Source: Blastocatellia bacterium (GTDB taxonomy: Bacteria; Acidobacteriota; Blastocatellia; Pyrinomonadales; Pyrinomonadaceae). From it: a DNA stretch of 6,085 nt. A model generated the notes under the pieces. That model searched no databases. It saw only the letters and a list, made by a program, of their open reading frames with translations, and was not told the origin of the DNA. Each line of letters opens with the position of its first letter. The stretch's first letter is position 1. Shown in pieces: positions 4,800 through 6,085 of the stretch. The stretch covers positions 1-6,085 of the forward strand of contig PSRF01000061.1 in the NCBI GenBank assembly GCA_003175865.1. The letters run 5' to 3'. A program made the translations under genes and the position numbers.

Positions 4800-5573
4800 T
4801 TGAAGGAATTCGAGAACACTGCACCTGACTTGGACCACCTGGAATCAATTCTTGGTTACAAGTTTATTGATCGAGTGCTGCTTGAGCGCGCTGTAACTCA
4901 TCGTTCGTGGGCGCACGAAAACGTCGCACCTGGTGATGAGGAAGGCGCTCGTAAGCTGCATAACGAGTCGCTGGAGTTCCTTGGCGATTCGGTGTTGGGT
5001 TTGGTCGTCGCAAATTATCTGTGTGAATCATATCCCGCAGGTAGTGAAGGTGAACTCTCTCGAATGAAACACCGTTTGGTCAGTGCACCCACACTCGCAA
5101 AGGCGTCACGTGCACTGGACCTGGGTCAGTTTCTACGTTTCGGTCGCGGCGAGGAAAAAAGTGGCGGCCGTCAGAAGAATGCTTTGCTTGCTGACGTGTT
5201 TGAAGCAGTTACAGGCGCGATATTTCGCGATGGTGGCCTGGTTGCAGCGACTGCTTTCGTCGCTCATGCCTTGCAAGACGAGTTACAGTGCGCCGATCCA
5301 CTAGCCGCCGCGCAGGCCGATTACAAGACTATGTTGCAGGAAAAACTACAGGCAGAACGCCGCCATGCCCCGCGATATTCTGTAATCGAAACTGAAGGCC
5401 CGCCGCACCGTCGAACCTTTCATGTTGAGGTTTCTTGGGACAATGGCAGCATCCAAGGCGCCGGTCATTCAATAAAGTCTGCGGAAGCAGCGGCCGCGAA
5501 GGCGGCCCTCCAGATCATGCAAATGGAGGAAGCTGAAGATTCTTCGCTGGGCCAGTCTGAATCTGCAGTGTAA
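4800..5573 (+). CDS. rnc: Ribonuclease III
   Basis: A 257-residue cytoplasmic endoribonuclease that cuts double-stranded RNA, including rRNA precursors and structured mRNAs; full length for the bacterial family. The RNase III domain (about 10-163) carries the signature NESLEFLGDSVL (55-66). The metal-binding acidic residues are E59, D63, D132 and E135 (ADVFEAVTGAIF), matching E41, D45, D114 and E117 of the E. coli enzyme. The usual NERLEFLGD has Ser in place of Arg at 57. The dsRNA-binding domain (about 174-242) shows PRYSVIETEGPPHRRTF, then GAGHSIKSAEAAAAKAAL. The start is TTG at 4800; no ATG fits, and it places LESILGYKF at the expected distance from the N-terminus. The ribosome site is poor (GAG at 4788-4790). 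lepB follows 63 bp later with no terminator between, suggesting co-transcription. Confidence 0.96.
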   Translation: MKEFENTAPDLDHLESILGYKFIDRVLLERAVTHRSWAHENVAPGDEEGARKLHNESLEFLGDSVLGLVVANYLCESYPAGSEGELSRMKHRLVSAPTLAKASRALDLGQFLRFGRGEEKSGGRQKNALLADVFEAVTGAIFRDGGLVAATAFVAHALQDELQCADPLAAAQADYKTMLQEKLQAERRHAPRYSVIETEGPPHRRTFHVEVSWDNGSIQGAGHSIKSAEAAAAKAALQIMQMEEAEDSSLGQSESAV

Positions 5574-5600
5574 GTACAGAGTTTCGTTGTTAAGCTGAAC

Positions 5601-5629
5601 TTGACCGGCACCGATAACGTATCTAGGAT
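5601..5629 (+). promoter_or_regulatory. Possible internal promoter in front of lepB
   Basis: TTGACC (5601-5606), a 17-bp spacer and TAGGAT (5624-5629) match the sigma70 consensus at 5/6 and 4/6 positions. The start point would fall about 5636, directly at the lepB ATG (5637), so the transcript would be leaderless or nearly so. The -10 overlaps the AGGA used as ribosome site by any read-through transcript from rnc. Confidence 0.35.
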
Positions 5630-5636
5630 GTTTTTG

Positions 5637-6085
5637 ATGGCAATAAATGCACCTGACAACAAAGTGACTAACGAGGCAACGGAAACAAAGACCGAGGCAC
5701 AACCATTTACTTTTTCCCGTTTATTCAATCGTAACGGACACTCGAAGACTCCTCCTGCTCCGGTGAAGCCCAAAGGGCCGCCGAAGACCGTCTGGCGTGA
5801 ATACTTTGAATCAGCGGTTGTGACTGTAATCATGGCGCTTTTCGGCATGACTTTCATCGTTCAGGCCGTAAAAGTACCAACGGGTTCAATGCAGAATACG
5901 ATTACGATTGGTGACCATTTGCTGGTAAATAAATTCATCTTCGCACCCGGCAAATCACTCCCGTTTCTACCGCAGCGCGAAATCAAACGCGGCGATATTA
6001 TCGTCTTCAAATATCCAGGTAATCCGTTTGATCCCGAACGCGATCTTAAGCGTCCTGACAACAAACCAATCGTTACCAACTATGT
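5637..6085 (+). CDS. lepB: Signal peptidase I, C-terminus beyond the right edge
   Basis: The first 149 codons of the membrane serine protease that removes signal peptides from exported proteins; the frame is open to the last base. Order: a polar N-terminal extension rich in Lys/Pro (1-55, with TPPAPVKPKGPPK), one transmembrane segment (about 57-79), then the catalytic motif VPTGSMQNTI with nucleophile S84, followed by GDHLLVNKF and RGDIIVFKYP, conserved boxes of family S26. The general-base lysine box (KRVVG type) would come just after the last visible residues, TNY. ATG 5637 is preferred because AGGA lies 8 nt upstream; ATG 5628 in the same frame would add three residues (MFL) but has its purines directly abutting. 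The exported transpeptidase and TPR protein upstream are plausible substrates. It follows rnc, a pairing seen in other bacteria. Confidence 0.95.
   Translation, partial: MAINAPDNKVTNEATETKTEAQPFTFSRLFNRNGHSKTPPAPVKPKGPPKTVWREYFESAVVTVIMALFGMTFIVQAVKVPTGSMQNTITIGDHLLVNKFIFAPGKSLPFLPQREIKRGDIIVFKYPGNPFDPERDLKRPDNKPIVTNY

Noticed and set aside
5465..5857. 130-codon ORF on the minus strand across the rnc end and lepB start
   Set aside because: It lies antisense to two well-supported genes, with no recognisable domain; it is a shadow frame.
1..6085. Mobile element, CRISPR array, toxin-antitoxin or defence system
   Set aside because: No transposase, terminal repeats, regularly spaced repeats or defence-type domains are seen; the five genes are housekeeping or envelope functions.

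Overview
The window looks like ordinary bacterial chromosome and carries parts of five protein genes. The signal peptidase segment (WREYFESAVV, then VPTGSM), the separate periplasmic transpeptidase and the TPR protein with a Pro/Thr/Ala tail suggest a diderm bacterium. My best guess is Acidobacteriota, possibly Blastocatellia; this is from memory of protein flavour, not a search. I see no mobile element, CRISPR array, tRNA or rRNA.

Layout: (1) 1-1135, minus strand: the N-terminal 378 residues of a membrane sensor histidine kinase whose ATP-binding domain lies beyond the left edge. (2) 1136-1543: a 408-bp divergent intergenic region. It holds small palindromes, a good sigma70-type promoter (1261-1289) reading right, and a leader of about 250 nt. 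The leader contains a hairpin followed by five T that could instead form a pseudoknot, a strong Shine-Dalgarno in front of a 37-codon TTG ORF, and two stable stems just upstream of the next gene. (3) 1544-3232, plus: an exported penicillin-binding transpeptidase with SxxK, SxN and KTG motifs, a very basic N-terminal region, a coiled coil and a low-complexity tail, closed by a strong terminator (3260-3289). (4) 3290-3527: intergenic, with a perfect inverted repeat overlapping a consensus -35 element. (5) 3528-4715, plus: an exported TPR-like protein of unknown role, followed by a second terminator-like hairpin (4741-4787). (6) 4800-5573, plus: ribonuclease III (rnc). (7) 5637-6085, plus: the start of signal peptidase I (lepB), cut by the right edge. 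A possible promoter at 5601-5629 would give a nearly leaderless lepB transcript.

Together the genes point to envelope biology (a stress sensor kinase, a peptidoglycan transpeptidase, an exported TPR protein and the leader peptidase) with rnc placed next to lepB, as also occurs in the E. coli lepB-rnc-era operon, here in the opposite order. The best candidates for something undescribed are the leader RNA upstream of the transpeptidase and the pair of cysteines flanking that enzyme's active-site motifs.
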